Assembly (NCBI GenBank): GCA_003175985.1
Contig: PSRJ01000372.1
Location: 1 to 64,000 of the forward strand
DNA: 64,000 nucleotides
Direction of reading: 5' to 3'
From: Terriglobia bacterium
GTDB taxonomy: Bacteria > Acidobacteriota > Terriglobia > Bryobacterales > Bryobacteraceae
Shown here: positions 47,051 to 57,883 of the stretch, piece by piece
How the letters are laid out: each line of letters starts with the position of its first letter
Numbering within the stretch: the stretch's first letter is position 1
Translations under genes and position numbers: made by a program
Notes under the pieces: generated by a model
The model's database searches: none
What the model was told of the DNA's origin: nothing
The model's input: the letters and a program-made list of their open reading frames with translations, nothing else

Positions 47051-48022
47051 ATGAGAGCGCAGACGGTTGATGTGAAATCTTCAACTGGCAGGGTCCTTTG
47101 CTGTACGGTATTCCGTCCCGGCGGAAAGAAGCTGCTGGCCAAAGGCCATGTGATCAGCGACGAAGATGTTCGCGTATTGGAGTCCGAAGGTATGGAGTCC
47201 ATATGGGTCACGGAGCTGGAAGAAGGAGAGATCGGCGAGGACGACGCAGTCTGCGCGGTAGCGGGCGAAATGGGATGCGGCAGCCTGGAAATTCGCCTGG
47301 CGGCCGGCGGGCGCGCCAACCTGGTTACGACCGAGAACTGCTGCGTGCTGGTGGACGACGAACTGCTTAAGCAGATCAACTGCACCGCGAGCGTGGTGAT
47401 AGCGACATCGCTGAACTACAGCTACGCCGTCGCCGGACAGCGGGTCGCGACGGTGAAGAGCGCGCCGTTCGCGGTGGCCAAGGAACAGTTGGATGCGATC
47501 ATCGGAACCATCAAAGAGCGAGGCCCGATTTTACAGGCGCGGCCGATCCGTACGCCGTCGATTGGCGTTCTGTACAGCGATCCGATCAGCGGCGAGCGCG
47601 CGCGGCAGTTGTTCGAGAACATCATGCGCCAGCGTCTGGAGCGTTTCGGCGTGAGCGCGAATTTCGTGCTGGCCTGCACCGAGGATGAGAACTCGGTAGC
47701 GCGCTGCCTGCAGCATCTGTTGCGCTCCAAGCCTTGCGCCGTGCTGGTGGCTTCGACCACTGCGCCGGCCGGACCGGAAGATATTGTCGGGCAGGCCATC
47801 CTCAAGGTCGGAGCCCAGGTAGAGCGCTTTCTGGCTCCCGTGGAGCCGGGCAACCTGATGCTGATGGCCTACAAGGATGACGTAGCGATTGTTTCCGCGC
47901 CGGGCTGTTTTCGCTCGGCCAAACCCAACGTGGTCGATTTGGTGCTGCCTCCTCTCCTCGCGCGTTATCACGTCACAGGCTGGGAAGTCGCCAGCCTGGG
48001 ACATGGTGGGCTGCTAGCGTAA
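47051..48022 (+). CDS. molybdopterin-binding (MoeA-like) protein
   Basis: GKKLLAKGHVISDEDVRVLESEGMESIWV; VEPGNLMLMAYKDDVAIVSAPGCFRSAKPNVVDLVLPPLLAR. Confidence 0.75.
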   Translation: MRAQTVDVKSSTGRVLCCTVFRPGGKKLLAKGHVISDEDVRVLESEGMESIWVTELEEGEIGEDDAVCAVAGEMGCGSLEIRLAAGGRANLVTTENCCVLVDDELLKQINCTASVVIATSLNYSYAVAGQRVATVKSAPFAVAKEQLDAIIGTIKERGPILQARPIRTPSIGVLYSDPISGERARQLFENIMRQRLERFGVSANFVLACTEDENSVARCLQHLLRSKPCAVLVASTTAPAGPEDIVGQAILKVGAQVERFLAPVEPGNLMLMAYKDDVAIVSAPGCFRSAKPNVVDLVLPPLLARYHVTGWEVASLGHGGLLA

Positions 48023-48075
48023 CGGGCTCCTCCACTCCTGTATCTGTCCCTCCGAGCAGACTACAGGTGCTCCTC

Positions 48076-48106
48076 ACCGGGCGTCTTTGGACGCCCGGTC
48101 TTTTTT
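48076..48106 (+). terminator. intrinsic terminator
   Basis: ACCGGGCGTC-TTTG-GACGCCCGGT-C-TTTTTT. Confidence 0.88.
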
Positions 48107-48108
48107 GA

Positions 48109-48711
48109 TTACCAGGCGATTCCTCGCAGCCGCATCTCCTGCTGCAACTGTTCCGGCGAGTGGAATTGCACGGCGTCCATACCGATGTGGCAGGCCGCTT
48201 CCACGTTCTCGGCAATATCGTCGGTGAAGAAGCACTCCTGCGGAAGGCAGCCGGCGCGGCGAATCGCTTCTTCGAAAATCTCCTGTTCCGGTTTAGCGGC
48301 GTGCACTTCATAGGAGAGGACGCAATCGTGAAAGTGCCGCAGAAGGTCATAATTTTCCCGCAGCATCTCGAAATGAATGGAATTGGTGTTGGAGAGCAAC
48401 AGGAGCCGGTAACGGCGGGCGAGCGCTTCCAGAAGGCTGTCGGGAAGAAGCTGGCCGTTGAAGATGCAACTCCAGGCGCGGCAGAACTCCTCATAATCCA
48501 GCTTCAGATCCAGCGCCGCGGAGAGGCGTTTCACAAAATCCGGCGCATCGAGGAGTCCCTTCTCAAAGGGACCTACCAGTCCGGTAGCACGGATGCGCTG
48601 GCGGATCTCCGGAGCGGGATACGGACAGAAACTTTCCAGCGCACTGTACCCGAGCTGAAAATCAAACGGGATGAGTACTTTTCCGAGGTCGAAGATAATG
48701 GCTTTATGCAT
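48109..48711 (-). CDS. HAD-family hydrolase
   Basis: MHKAIIFDLGKVLIPFD; LLLLSNTNSIH; AKPEQEIFEEAIRRAG; FFTDDIAENVEAA. Confidence 0.88.
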   Translation of the reverse strand: MHKAIIFDLGKVLIPFDFQLGYSALESFCPYPAPEIRQRIRATGLVGPFEKGLLDAPDFVKRLSAALDLKLDYEEFCRAWSCIFNGQLLPDSLLEALARRYRLLLLSNTNSIHFEMLRENYDLLRHFHDCVLSYEVHAAKPEQEIFEEAIRRAGCLPQECFFTDDIAENVEAACHIGMDAVQFHSPEQLQQEMRLRGIAW

Positions 48712-48748
48712 CCGCTATCTTTCACGATAACGCGTGCAGCCGCGGGGA

Positions 48749-49582
48749 CTATCGTGGCGGCGCGGCGCCGCCTGCCGCGAGCGATTCGGCCTTGCGATAG
48801 TTGGTGTAAGTAATGTCCTGATCGAGATTGTGATTGAAGACGAGGAAGGTGCGCGCCTCCGCTCTGACGGTGATGCGGCTCGGCACCCACGTGCCATCCG
48901 GCAGTTTCCTCTGTTCCAGGGTGATGCGCGATCCCCTGGCTAGATGGGCCAGGAAAAGTCCGAACGTTACGCCCTCGGCGGCTTCGGCATCCGCCTTTAC
49001 CCACTGCATGTCCTTTTTATCGATCCACAGCGTGCCGCGCATTTTGGCGAAGGCATGAGCATAGCGCGAGCGCGGTGTGTAACCGGGGCGCGGTATGGCT
49101 TTTAAGACCCATGCGGGACCTGTCGGGAGAGACTCCTCTCCCGTGATTTTGAAATCGAACGCGTCCGGCACTTCGCGCATGTAGGAACGTTCGGCGGCTT
49201 CTTTTTCGAAATGGCGCTGCTTTAGGGCAGGCGGCTCGGCCCTCTTTTTCTCCAGCTCTTTGCCGATGCGGAGGCGCTCTTCGGGAGAAAGCGGTTCACC
49301 GTTATGCTGCACGTGTTCCTCGAATGCAGCGCCGTATCCCAATGGGATGATGTCGTATAAATCGACCGAGCCTGTTCTGGACCCGGCGCCCTCCTGCTCG
49401 ACCACACGCTTGATGCAGGAATAACCGGCGGTTTCCCTCCACGCCTCCTCTCCATTGCGAATCGACTGGCGGACAAGTTCGCGAGCGTCAGGGTGCGCAA
49501 AAAGAAGGCCGGCCGAGAGTATCGAAGCGAACGCGGAGCGCATTCGCAAATGCCGATGCACGCACAAGTCCAACGTTGGCAA
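48749..49582 (-). CDS. secreted hypothetical protein
   Basis: 277 aa with signal-like N-terminus; FDFKITGEESLPTGPAWVLKAIPRPGY...WIDKKDMQWVKADAEA resembles outer-membrane lipoprotein-sorting folds. Confidence 0.65.
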   Translation of the reverse strand: MPTLDLCVHRHLRMRSAFASILSAGLLFAHPDARELVRQSIRNGEEAWRETAGYSCIKRVVEQEGAGSRTGSVDLYDIIPLGYGAAFEEHVQHNGEPLSPEERLRIGKELEKKRAEPPALKQRHFEKEAAERSYMREVPDAFDFKITGEESLPTGPAWVLKAIPRPGYTPRSRYAHAFAKMRGTLWIDKKDMQWVKADAEAAEGVTFGLFLAHLARGSRITLEQRKLPDGTWVPSRITVRAEARTFLVFNHNLDQDITYTNYRKAESLAAGGAAPPR

Positions 49583-49617
49583 TGCTACAGAATTTGCGCG
49601 GCGCGTCCGAAGAGTAG

Positions 49618-50520
49618 ATGGAGGGCCGCGTGGAACCTGAGCAGTACCGGATGATTTTGGAAAGCCTGCGGAATGGGATCTACGTGGTGGATCCAGAGCG
49701 GCGAATTCTCTTCTGGAATGATGGGGCCGAGAACATCACCGGATATCTTCGGCAAGAAGTAATCGGGCGCTTTTGCCAGGACAACCTGCTGATGCACTGC
49801 GACGAGAACGACCAGGTCCTGTGCGGCAACGGCTGCCCGCTCTTAGAAACGATTCACGACGGCAAGCCCAGGGAAGCGGTCGTATTCCTTCGTCATAAGG
49901 AGGGACACCGTATCCCGGTAAGAGTACGTGCCGTTGTGGTCCGCAACGCGGAGGGAACAGTCGTTGGGGCGTCCGAGAGTTTCGAGGAATGCCATGCCGC
50001 GTCCGGATGCGGATTACATTCGGCTGCGCTAAAAGTCGAGAACCACGCCGATGCCGGCACGGGCGTTTCTGACCGCGCCTCCACGGAATCCTATTTGCGG
50101 GCCTTCCTCGCCGACTTCGCCGAACAGGGCGGCGCGTTCAGCGTGCTGAATATCCGCGTGGATGAACTCGAACAGTTTCGCAGCGCGCACGGTCCCCAGG
50201 CGGTACAGCGCATTTTGCATGCTGTCGCTACGACGCTGCGGCGTAATCTGCGCGACAACGATGTCGTGGGGCACTGGGCAGAAGAGCGGTTCCTGGCGAT
50301 CCTGGCGGATTGCCCGCCCGAGAATGCGCCGCGCGTCGCCCGATTGCTCCAAGAAATGGTTCGCGGCTCCGCGATCTCCTGGTGGGGAGACCGGCTTTCG
50401 GTAACGATTTCGATCGGAAGCACTACTGTACGGCCGGGGGACAGCGCTGATTCCCTGGTGGCGCGCGCCGCAGACGCGCTGAGCGGCTGCACCGGAAACG
50501 GCGACATAAAGATTATCTAA
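49618..50520 (+). CDS. PAS plus degenerate GGDEF domain protein
   Basis: PAS: ILESLRNGIYVVDPERRILFWNDGAENITGY; GGDEF position reads AEERF in DVVGHWAEERFLAIL. Confidence 0.82.
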   Translation: MEGRVEPEQYRMILESLRNGIYVVDPERRILFWNDGAENITGYLRQEVIGRFCQDNLLMHCDENDQVLCGNGCPLLETIHDGKPREAVVFLRHKEGHRIPVRVRAVVVRNAEGTVVGASESFEECHAASGCGLHSAALKVENHADAGTGVSDRASTESYLRAFLADFAEQGGAFSVLNIRVDELEQFRSAHGPQAVQRILHAVATTLRRNLRDNDVVGHWAEERFLAILADCPPENAPRVARLLQEMVRGSAISWWGDRLSVTISIGSTTVRPGDSADSLVARAADALSGCTGNGDIKII

Positions 50521-50533
50521 CACAAGATTCAAT

Positions 50534-51415
50534 ATGCTTGCGATTATCGGCATTGTGATTGTTTTCGGAGCCGTGATAGGCGGCTTCTTGATGGAGAAGG
50601 GCCAGATCCTGGTTTTGATGCAGCCGGCGGAACTGGTCATCATCGGCGGTGCGGCTATAGGCACAGTGCTGATTGCCAATCCTCCGCGGATCCTGACTCG
50701 GATTGTAGGAGGTTTGGTAGCCGCTCTCGGCAGCGGCCGGTACAATCAACAGTGGCATCTCAAATCGTTAAAACTGCTTTACGATCTATTCGACCAGGCG
50801 CGGCGCGGCGGACTGACCTCTCTGGAAAGCGAGGTGGAGAATCCCGAACAAGGGAAGACGTTTAGTAGCCATCCCGCGATTCTCAAAGATCATCACATCC
50901 GCGATTTCATCTGCGATACTCTCCGCACCATGATGATCGGCGGCGTGGACCCGTTCGATCTGGATCAGATGATGGAGACAGACATCGAGGCCCATCATCA
51001 CGAGGCGGCAGAGCCGGTGAGCGCGCTAACGGCCGTGGCGGATTCGCTGCCGGGCCTGGGAATCGTGGCGGCGGTTCTCGGGGTCGTGATTACGATGGGG
51101 GCTTTAGGCGGAAAACCGGAAGAGATCGGCCATAAAGTAGCGGCAGCGCTGGTCGGAACTTTTTTGGGAATCCTTCTGTGTTATGGTCTGATCGGACCAC
51201 TGGCATCCAGCCTGTCCAAGACAGCTGAGGCGGAGCGCTGGTATTACCAAATGCTGCGCGTCACGCTGGCAGCATTTAACAAGGGGATCCCGCCGCTGCT
51301 CGCTGTCGAGATCGGGCGACGCTCGATTCCGGGGAACGCACGGCCGAAGTTTACGGAACTGGAAACGACCTGCCGCAATCGTGACGCGCAGGCCCCGGCG
51401 GCCGAGGCGGCATAA
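50534..51415 (+). CDS. motA: flagellar motor stator protein MotA
   Basis: MLAIIGIVIVFGAVIGGFLMEKGQILVLMQPAELVIIGGAAIGTVLIANP; LPGLGIVAAVLGVVITMGALGG. Confidence 0.93.
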   Translation: MLAIIGIVIVFGAVIGGFLMEKGQILVLMQPAELVIIGGAAIGTVLIANPPRILTRIVGGLVAALGSGRYNQQWHLKSLKLLYDLFDQARRGGLTSLESEVENPEQGKTFSSHPAILKDHHIRDFICDTLRTMMIGGVDPFDLDQMMETDIEAHHHEAAEPVSALTAVADSLPGLGIVAAVLGVVITMGALGGKPEEIGHKVAAALVGTFLGILLCYGLIGPLASSLSKTAEAERWYYQMLRVTLAAFNKGIPPLLAVEIGRRSIPGNARPKFTELETTCRNRDAQAPAAEAA

Positions 51416-51419
51416 GCGC

Positions 51420-53492
<2,073 letters not shown>

Positions 53493-53606
53493 CTATTTAT
53501 TCTACCAGTGCGTAGCCCAAGTCCCTGGCGGGTAAAAAGGAGAAGTTGCGATGCATCCATTGCATCCCACGGGCGGCCCCCGGCATCTGGTAAGCTGATC
53601 GTCTGC

Positions 53607-55181
53607 ATGCACTGTAGCTGCGTCCGCCAGACCGAATTGCCCCATACTTCACCGCTTTTCGCGGACGTGCTGTATCGTCCGGATCGAGCCGCAGCATTCT
53701 ATGGCAACCGGCTTCACGATATCGATGCGGTTCTTACGGCCGCCCGGGAAGTCGAATTCCCCGCAGAAAAGCGGGCAGCTCTGGTCGCCGCTTTACGGTT
53801 GCAGAATCCGGAGACTCCCTCCCTGGAACTCCTGGCGCAGCCGGGCACAGTCGCGGTAGTCACCGGACAACAGGTAGGTCTGTTCTCGGGTCCCGCGTAC
53901 ACCATTTATAAAGCGCTCACTGCGGTGAAGGTGGCCGAAACGTTGAGCGCGCGGGGAGTGCCTGCGGTACCGGTCTTCTGGCTCGCGACCGAGGATCATG
54001 ACTTTGCCGAAGTGAATCACGTTTGGGTGTTTGATAGCGACCATCGCCCTGCCAAGCTGGAAATGAGGCGTTCGGCCGCCGCGCAGCCGGTGGGTGAAGT
54101 GGCTCTAGCCACTCCTCCAGTGCGGGAATTGCGCGCCCATCTGCGCGGCTTGCCTTTCGGCGAGGAAGTCACCGACGCAGTGGAGGAGTGCTACCGCCCC
54201 GGAAACACCATGGGGAATGCATTCGGCGAGCTGTTGCGGAAGCTCCTGGGGCATTTCGACGTGCTCCAAGTAAATCCGATGCTGCCGGCTTTCCGGGAGT
54301 TGGCAGCCCCGTGCCTGCGCGCCGCCGTGGAGGCGATGCCCGACCTGACAACCGGGCTGCTGGCACGCAACGAGGAGCTTAAGGCAGCCGGATACCACGC
54401 GCAGGTTCACGTGGAAGACCACACCTCCCTGGTTTTCTTACTGGAGAATGGAAGACGCCTGGCGCTCCGCAGGCATGGACGCGAGTACGTACTCAACGGC
54501 CCCCGGCTGCAACCGGAGGAATTGCTCGCACGAGCCGCATCGTTATCTCCCAACGCCTTGCTGCGGCCTGTCGTGCAGGATTCCATGCTGCCAACCGCCG
54601 CTTACGTTGGCGGCCCTGCCGAGGTTGCTTACCTGGCACAGTCGGAAATAATCTACCGGGAACTTTTGGGACGCATGCCGGTGGCGATACCGCGAACCGG
54701 TTTTACGCTGCTGGACGAACGCAGCGACAAATTGCTGGCGCGATACGGTCTGACATTGCCGGATTTCTTCCATGGGGAAGAGGTACTGCGCGAGCGGATT
54801 TCGGCCAAACTGGTTCCTCCCCAATTGCAAACGGCCATACACGAGACGACTACGACGCTCGAAGCCGCCCTGGCCCGGCTGGAAGCCGAAGTGGCCCCTT
54901 TCGATCCGACATTGGGCATTGCACTCGAGCGGAGCGGCCGCAAAATTCGCTACCAGCTTGGAAAGATCGAGCGTAAGACCGGCCGGGAAGCGCTGCGGCG
55001 CGATGCCCGCGCGGCGCGGGATGCAGCATCGCTGTACGGCCTGATTTACCCGGAGCGGCACCTCCAGGAGCGCATCTATTCGATTCTCCCGTTCCTGGCC
55101 AAACAGGGCCTCGATCTCGCGGCACAGCTTTATCGGGCTGTGGATTTGGAGTGTCCGGACCACAGACTGGTCGTGCTGTAA
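53607..55181 (+). CDS. bshC: bacillithiol biosynthesis cysteine-adding enzyme BshC
   Basis: TVAVVTGQQVGLFSGPAYTIYKALTAVKVAE; PVFWLATEDHDFAEVNHVW. Confidence 0.92.
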   Translation: MHCSCVRQTELPHTSPLFADVLYRPDRAAAFYGNRLHDIDAVLTAAREVEFPAEKRAALVAALRLQNPETPSLELLAQPGTVAVVTGQQVGLFSGPAYTIYKALTAVKVAETLSARGVPAVPVFWLATEDHDFAEVNHVWVFDSDHRPAKLEMRRSAAAQPVGEVALATPPVRELRAHLRGLPFGEEVTDAVEECYRPGNTMGNAFGELLRKLLGHFDVLQVNPMLPAFRELAAPCLRAAVEAMPDLTTGLLARNEELKAAGYHAQVHVEDHTSLVFLLENGRRLALRRHGREYVLNGPRLQPEELLARAASLSPNALLRPVVQDSMLPTAAYVGGPAEVAYLAQSEIIYRELLGRMPVAIPRTGFTLLDERSDKLLARYGLTLPDFFHGEEVLRERISAKLVPPQLQTAIHETTTTLEAALARLEAEVAPFDPTLGIALERSGRKIRYQLGKIERKTGREALRRDARAARDAASLYGLIYPERHLQERIYSILPFLAKQGLDLAAQLYRAVDLECPDHRLVVL

Positions 55182-55197
55182 GAATTGGTACCGGGGG

Positions 55198-55470
55198 CTA
55201 CTGAAGGCGGGGGCGGTTTTGCTCGTTGAGGACCAGGCCGTCGAAGATCGCCAGCACCTGCTTGCGATAAAGATAGAGGCGTTGCAGGTCTTCCCGAAAA
55301 GAAGATTCAAAATCCCGCGCTTTCATCCACTTGTCCATCATGGAACGAGGCACGTCAATATCCTGACGGAGAGTTTCCACATCGTGGCCGCGCAGGAAAA
55401 GCCCATAGAAGAATGCTGCCTCGCGTTGAGGCGCCAAGGGGTCAAAGTCATCTCTCGCCGTCATAAACAA
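55198..55470 (-). CDS. conserved-looking small hypothetical protein (90 aa)
   Basis: ETLRQDIDVPRSMMDKWMKARDFESSFREDLQRLYLYRKQVLAIFDGLV; convergent with bshC. Confidence 0.6.
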   Translation of the reverse strand: MFMTARDDFDPLAPQREAAFFYGLFLRGHDVETLRQDIDVPRSMMDKWMKARDFESSFREDLQRLYLYRKQVLAIFDGLVLNEQNRPRLQ

Positions 55471-55566
55471 CTCAGCGAAAATGCCAGTATACCGGTGGCT
55501 GGAACTCTACGGCAAGTCCGATTTTAGTCACGCCCCTGTTACCATGACACGTTGAGGAGGAAGCAC

Positions 55567-55929
55567 GTGCCTACACTGATCAGCCAGCCGGTGCGCGTCG
55601 AAGCTGCGGGTACCAAGCCCAAATTAATTGAGGAATACATTGGGAGGGTGAACTCGGCTACGCACGCACTCAGCATCGCGCACATGCATAGCCCCGCGGG
55701 CTGGGAGGAACCCGGGCAGGCGCCCGAGTTCGACGAGTTCACGGTTGTGTTACAGGGCGTGCTGCGCGTGGAGCACGCGGGCGGGACGATGGATGTTGCC
55801 GCGGGCCAAGCAGTGATTGCGCATCGCGGCGAGTGGGTCCGCTACAGCACACCCGACAACTCAGGCGCCGAGTACATAGCGGTATGTCTGCCCGCGTTTT
55901 CTCCGGATACGGTACACCGCGACAGCTAG
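55567..55929 (+). CDS. cupin-domain protein
   Basis: PEFDEFTVVLQGVLRVEHAGGTMDVAAGQAVIAHRGEWVRYSTPDNSGAEYIAVCLPAF; GAGGAGG upstream. Confidence 0.85.
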   Translation: MPTLISQPVRVEAAGTKPKLIEEYIGRVNSATHALSIAHMHSPAGWEEPGQAPEFDEFTVVLQGVLRVEHAGGTMDVAAGQAVIAHRGEWVRYSTPDNSGAEYIAVCLPAFSPDTVHRDS

Positions 55930-55950
55930 GGCGTTAATTATCTTTGGGGA

Positions 55951-56334
55951 TCAGGCGCTCGCAGCCAGGGCTTGGGAGGCCCGGGTCTTAAACTCGTAGC
56001 GTTCGATGCGCACGGCTGCCGCCCCGGCGTCTGACCGAACCACGCGTCCCGTGGCGACTAATTGCAGCAGACACGTGCCATCCAAGCGGGCCGGCCAATT
56101 CACTGAGATCTCCACCAAGCGGCCCGGTTGTAACGGTTCATTCGTGGTGAAGAGAATTCCTCCGCTGCTCATGTCGAGAGTCTTTCCCGCACCAGTCATC
56201 TGCACTGTTTTGGACTGGAGTACCCTGTACCGCACCTCTTCCTTAACAGGAAAGCGGCTGCTCTCCCTGCGGTCCGATGGTCCTCCGAAAAACTGCCCTC
56301 CGATTTTGTTTTTTTCTAGTTTCATCCTGCTCAT
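55951..56334 (-). CDS. PilZ-domain protein
   Basis: SDRRESSRFPVKEEVRYRVL; TLDMSSGGILFTTNEPLQPGRLVEISVNWP. Confidence 0.85.
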   Translation of the reverse strand: MSRMKLEKNKIGGQFFGGPSDRRESSRFPVKEEVRYRVLQSKTVQMTGAGKTLDMSSGGILFTTNEPLQPGRLVEISVNWPARLDGTCLLQLVATGRVVRSDAGAAAVRIERYEFKTRASQALAASA

Positions 56335-56490
56335 ATCATGCGGAAAGGGTTTATTACCAACAATAGGCTGAAAGCTCTAAATTCGTGCTGGCATCCGGTG
56401 GTACTTTGGTAACATCTCGTATCCTGTAAATCAGGGATGCCCCAGGTACGACCGGACCGGTGGAATCAGGTCATCTGATATTCTGGCGAC

Positions 56491-57237
56491 ATGACTCCAG
56501 ACCAACTCCGGTCACTCCTGGAAGAGGTACGCGCCGGGGCGGTGGACGTAGAGTCGGCGATGGGGCGGATGCGCCACCTGCCTTTCGAAGACCTGGGCTT
56601 CGCCAAAATCGATCATCACCGGGCATTGCGCCACGGCATGCCCGAGGTTGTGTTTGCCCAGCGAAAGACCCCGGAGCAGGTCATTGCGATCACGCGGCAA
56701 CTGTTGGAGAATTCCCCGAACGTGCTCATTACGCGCGCGGATCGCGACTGCGCTACCGCGGTGTGCCAGCAACTCGTGGGCGGTGAATACTTTCCGATGT
56801 CCGGCGCAATTCGTTTCTGGCGGGATCGGGTGCCCAAAGGAAGAGGATTCATCGCTGTGCTGTGCGCAGGCACCAGCGATATCGCGGTGGCGGAGGAGGC
56901 GCAGGTCACCGCAGAGGTGATGGGTAACGAAGTAACTCCTATTCACGACGTGGGGGTGGCCGGTTTTCACCGCCTGATGCATTACCGGGAACGGCTAACC
57001 GAGGCACGGGTCATCGTGGTGTGCGCCGGCATGGAAGGCGCCTTGCCGAGTGCGGTCGGGGGTATGGTGTCGTGTCCGGTCATAGCCGTACCGACCAGTG
57101 TGGGCTACGGGGCGAGCTTTCACGGGCTTGCGGCACTATTGGGCATGCTGAATAGCTGCGCGAGCAACGTAACAGTTGTAAACATCGATAACGGTTTCGG
57201 CGCGGGCTACGTTGCGAGCCTGATCAACCGGCCGTAG
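56491..57237 (+). CDS. larB: nickel pincer cofactor biosynthesis protein LarB
   Basis: MRHLPFEDLGFAKIDHHRALRHGMPEVVFAQRKTPEQV; AGTSDIAVAEEAQVTAEVMG; VPTSVGYGASFHGLAALLGMLNSCASNVTVVNIDNGFGAGYVA. Confidence 0.9.
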   Translation: MTPDQLRSLLEEVRAGAVDVESAMGRMRHLPFEDLGFAKIDHHRALRHGMPEVVFAQRKTPEQVIAITRQLLENSPNVLITRADRDCATAVCQQLVGGEYFPMSGAIRFWRDRVPKGRGFIAVLCAGTSDIAVAEEAQVTAEVMGNEVTPIHDVGVAGFHRLMHYRERLTEARVIVVCAGMEGALPSAVGGMVSCPVIAVPTSVGYGASFHGLAALLGMLNSCASNVTVVNIDNGFGAGYVASLINRP

Positions 57238-57239
57238 CG

Positions 57240-57872
57240 TCAAAAAAGCCAATCCAGGCCGACGGTGGGAACGAAATCGTGCAACCAGCCATCCAGTTTC
57301 ATGCCCGGAGCCGGTGCGATCAGCTTGCGGGGAAAGCGGGTAATCTGGTCGCGGAGGTCGACGCGTAGCAGCATCCGGCTGGTAAGCTGCATCTTAAATC
57401 CGCCGCCAGCCGTCAGCATCGGCTTTAGCTCCTGAGTGCGTGTCAGGTAGGCATATTCCATTAGAGGGCGATAGGCGACCTCCGCCCCAGTGCCTCGAAA
57501 GAGTTTGACGCCCCCACCGGCGGCGATAAAGGGACGGATATGCTGCTTTCTCGGGCGCAGGTAATAGATGAGGTCGTAGTGTACGACATGCGCCTGGCCA
57601 CTGAACGCGGTGCTGACGCCGCCGGCCGCGATGCGCAGGTTACGCTGCTCGAACATGTACCGGATTTCTCCGCTCCAATGGCGGTAGAGGTCTTGCGAGA
57701 GGAGCACACCTCCCGCGGCTCCCGCCTGGAAACCCGCAGAAGCGGATGCCTGCGCTCCCACGACGGGCAGTCCGGCAGCCCATCCGCCACCGGCGAGGAT
57801 TCCGATTTCTCGCTGCTGCGCTTCCACGGAGCAGAACGCTACGAACAGCCAGATCCAACGAATTGAATACAC
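57240..57872 (-). CDS. outer-membrane beta-barrel-like secreted protein
   Basis: GTG start after AAAGGAG; VYSIRWIWLFVAFCSVEAQ; alternating beta pattern ending VPTVGLDWLF. Confidence 0.7.
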   Translation of the reverse strand: MYSIRWIWLFVAFCSVEAQQREIGILAGGGWAAGLPVVGAQASASAGFQAGAAGGVLLSQDLYRHWSGEIRYMFEQRNLRIAAGGVSTAFSGQAHVVHYDLIYYLRPRKQHIRPFIAAGGGVKLFRGTGAEVAYRPLMEYAYLTRTQELKPMLTAGGGFKMQLTSRMLLRVDLRDQITRFPRKLIAPAPGMKLDGWLHDFVPTVGLDWLF

Positions 57873-57883
57873 GCAATCTCCTT

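Noticed and set aside
56491-57237. LarB as part of a local lactate racemase operon
   Set aside because: No larA, larC or larE recognised next to it in this window, so it stands alone here.
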